A DNA stretch of 64,000 nt, from positions 74,314,742 to 74,378,741 of the forward strand of contig NC_044007.1 of assembly GCF_900496995.4 (NCBI RefSeq). The letters are read 5' to 3'. The notes below the pieces were generated by a model that had not been told where the DNA came from, did not search any database, and was given only the letters and a program-made list of their open reading frames with translations. The translations under genes and the position numbers were made by a program. This document shows, in pieces, positions 62,477-64,000 of this stretch. Position 1 is the first letter of the stretch. Each line of letters opens with the position of its first letter. Source of the DNA: Aquila chrysaetos chrysaetos. Its lineage: Eukaryota > Chordata > Aves > Accipitriformes > Accipitridae.

Positions 62477-62547
62477 CTCTGTTGCTGCAGATTGCGGTGT
62501 CAGTTCCCACAGCAGTTTTGATGATGGGTGAGTGATGACAACCTATG
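62477..62547 (-). other. candidate exon on the minus strand, 71 nt
   Basis: Read on the minus strand: acceptor CCCAGCTGCAGCCTCTCAG, then 71 nt, then donor AACAGAG|GTGAGAG. One phase is open end to end (1 nt, 23 codons, 1 nt), with peptide SPIIKTAVGTDTAICSNR inside. It is richer in G+C than its surroundings. It overlaps an exon-like segment on the opposite strand, so at most one is likely to be real. Not recognised. Confidence 0.25.
62491..62527 (+). other. 37-nt exon-like segment, plus strand
   Basis: A strong acceptor, CTCTCACCTCTGTTGCTGCAG, and a strong donor, GATGG|GTGAGTG. Open as IAVSVPTAVLMM plus one trailing nt. It lies wholly inside the minus-strand candidate. A possible next exon (acceptor near 63150, donor GAG|GTAAGA near 63252) would hit a stop within eight codons, which argues against a coding transcript on this strand. 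Confidence 0.2.
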
Positions 62548-62903
62548 CTGAGAGGCTGCAGCTGGGATGGAAATTCAGCTGAGTCCTGTAATGCTAGCAC
62601 ATGACTTAAGTAACTCAAATATCTTAGACTTATATACGATGACTAACAAAAAATACACCTGTGACTCAGGTTTGTGAATTATGTGCACGATGGGAGCTTG
62701 GTATTTTAAATTCCTTTTTTGCCCAGACAAGTATCAAACCTAAATACTGTTTCCAATGTTAAGAAAGCTAACACAGTAAATGAATAAACACAACACTTTT
62801 CAAAATTTTTTCCTCTCCTTTATGCTAAATTACACTACAAAGTGTTTTTCTGCTCCTTTACATTTTTCTTGCTATCGATCCGGAACAGAACATGATGGAA
62901 GCT

Positions 62904-62982
62904 TTGGGCCTGACCCTGCCTCAGTATAAATCAGCAGAGTCCCATTGTCTCCATTAGCACTATGCTGATTTACGGGGCTGAT
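62904..62982. repeat. palindromic amniote repeat relic, both arms
   Basis: Arm one includes CAGTATAAATCAGCAGAGT and arm two ACTATGCTGATTTACGGGG. The arms pair across CCCATTGTCTCCATTAG. The flanks GGGCCTGACCCTG and GGGCTGATGATTAG also pair loosely. This is the clearest of the MITE-like palindromes in the window. Confidence 0.5.
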
Positions 62983-63384
62983 GATTAGACTCTTCTTCCT
63001 AGAAGAAGAGAGAACTAGCAGAGCATAGTAGAATGTTACAGGGAGACTTTAAAGCAGAAGGACCCATCACTCTGAATTTACTTTGAACAGAGGTTTTCTT
63101 CTATCTCTAATAATAGATAATTCTCTTAAGGAGTTTACTACGTGTGTTTCAGCAACTCACTTGAAGTCCCCTATGTAGAAGTTATCCTCATAGAGACCTG
63201 AAGTTCCTGATCAGACAATACAAAGAAAATGAGCAGTAATATCACAAAAGAGGTAAGAATTCAGCTAGATTTTGTTCCGAAGCATTAGCAAATCTCTATG
63301 GAACAGACTTAGAACGATTTTTTTTTTTTTAGTCATTTATTGTGATTTATAATGAGTAAATGAGATTGATAAATAGGAAAAGAC

Positions 63385-63397
63385 GGGGGGGGGGGGG
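63385..63397 (+). repeat. poly(G) run (G13)
   Basis: Thirteen G residues followed by TTGGG and a T10 run. Homopolymer length may be unreliable in an assembly. Confidence 0.85.
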
Positions 63398-64000
63398 TTG
63401 GGTTTTTTTTTTATCATGATTCCTACTTTCCAGATGTAAGTTTATTTTTTTATAGAAACTTTTTTTCCGATGTACCTTTCTGGTGGTTCATTCTTTCAGT
63501 TGGATAGCAACTAAAATTCATAACTTTGGTATGTTTGTTTTGCACCTGGCTAATGTAGCTTGCTCCTTCTAATTGGTTGTTGTACTACTCTTAGGATTTA
63601 ATCCTTTTCTTTATTTTGTTGCTATTCATCAGGATCGTTTATAGCATCGTAGTTACCATTTCAATTATTTTTCTAGAATATTCACTTACAAACAAGCAAA
63701 AATTTCTTAATCAAAGCTTTTAACTATACTAAACTTTGGAGTCCAGCTATATTAATTACTGGTCCTTTTAAAAGAACTTGCAAAACTAGAGAAGAAAATC
63801 ATGAGGCTATGTTTTCTTCCACTCTACATTACTGAAAGGTTTAAGTGGTTTACATGACTGAAGGTCACTGAATTACATATCAGTCAATATCACATGATTC
63901 TGTCTTGAATGTTCATCTCTAGAAATTCCTAGGTAGTATCAGAAAAAAATGCTTTCCATCTGAACTGTAAAAGCAGCTTTGTCATACTAGCATGGTTTGT

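Larger units (their letters stand above)
62548..64000. other. AT-rich non-coding end of the window
   Basis: No gene seen. It contains one palindromic relic (62904-62982), a G13 run followed by T-rich sequence (63385-63411) and no recognisable transposon. Confidence 0.45.

Overview
The window is nuclear DNA of an amniote, most likely a bird. It is AT-rich (roughly 60-65% by eye) and dominated by non-coding sequence. The assignment rests on the repeats. There is a 1.2 kb antisense CR1 LINE whose 3' end carries the CR1 ATTCTATGAT signature. A second, very short CR1 3' end lies near 59.05 kb. Three long-terminal-repeat pieces are of types I recognise from avian endogenous retroviruses. Degraded relics of old amniote repeats, including short palindromes with a CATTGA..TCAATGG-type core, are scattered throughout. 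I see no rRNA, tRNA, CRISPR array, operon or bacterial-style gene. Nearly all stop-to-stop frames are short and unconvincing.

Layout. 0-6 kb: AT-rich sequence with one well-formed internal exon candidate (1489-1602, plus strand) and a terminal-exon candidate with a poly(A) signal (5727 to about 5880) in matching phase, plus a moderately GC-rich block of unknown origin at 4.13-4.86 kb. 6-17 kb: mostly featureless, except for a complete solo LTR (9983-10566, with a 5-bp target duplication) and a truncated related LTR (11483 to about 11665). 17.2-18.0 kb: an old LINE reverse-transcriptase tail followed by a CpG-containing GC-rich island with an exon-like segment. 18-30 kb: AT-rich, with an ancient CR1-type fragment near 22.5 kb. 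30.06-31.29 kb: the CR1. 34.5-35.4 kb: a GC-rich ERV LTR. 35.4-64 kb: AT-rich, with several exon-like segments (37.27, 48.12, 50.65, 58.69 and 62.49 kb) and relic repeats.

No complete protein-coding gene can be named. The best interpretation is long introns or an intergenic region, possibly holding scattered exons of one or more genes or lncRNAs. The exon calls rest on splice-site shape plus an open frame. Pseudo-exons meeting those criteria are common in vertebrate introns, so their confidence is kept low to moderate. Their phases do not chain into one transcript across the window, although some adjacent pairs are compatible (1489-1602 with 5727; 17490-17628 with 48117-48191 and then 50651). 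RNA-seq or cross-bird alignment would settle these calls. I found no convincing novel system.
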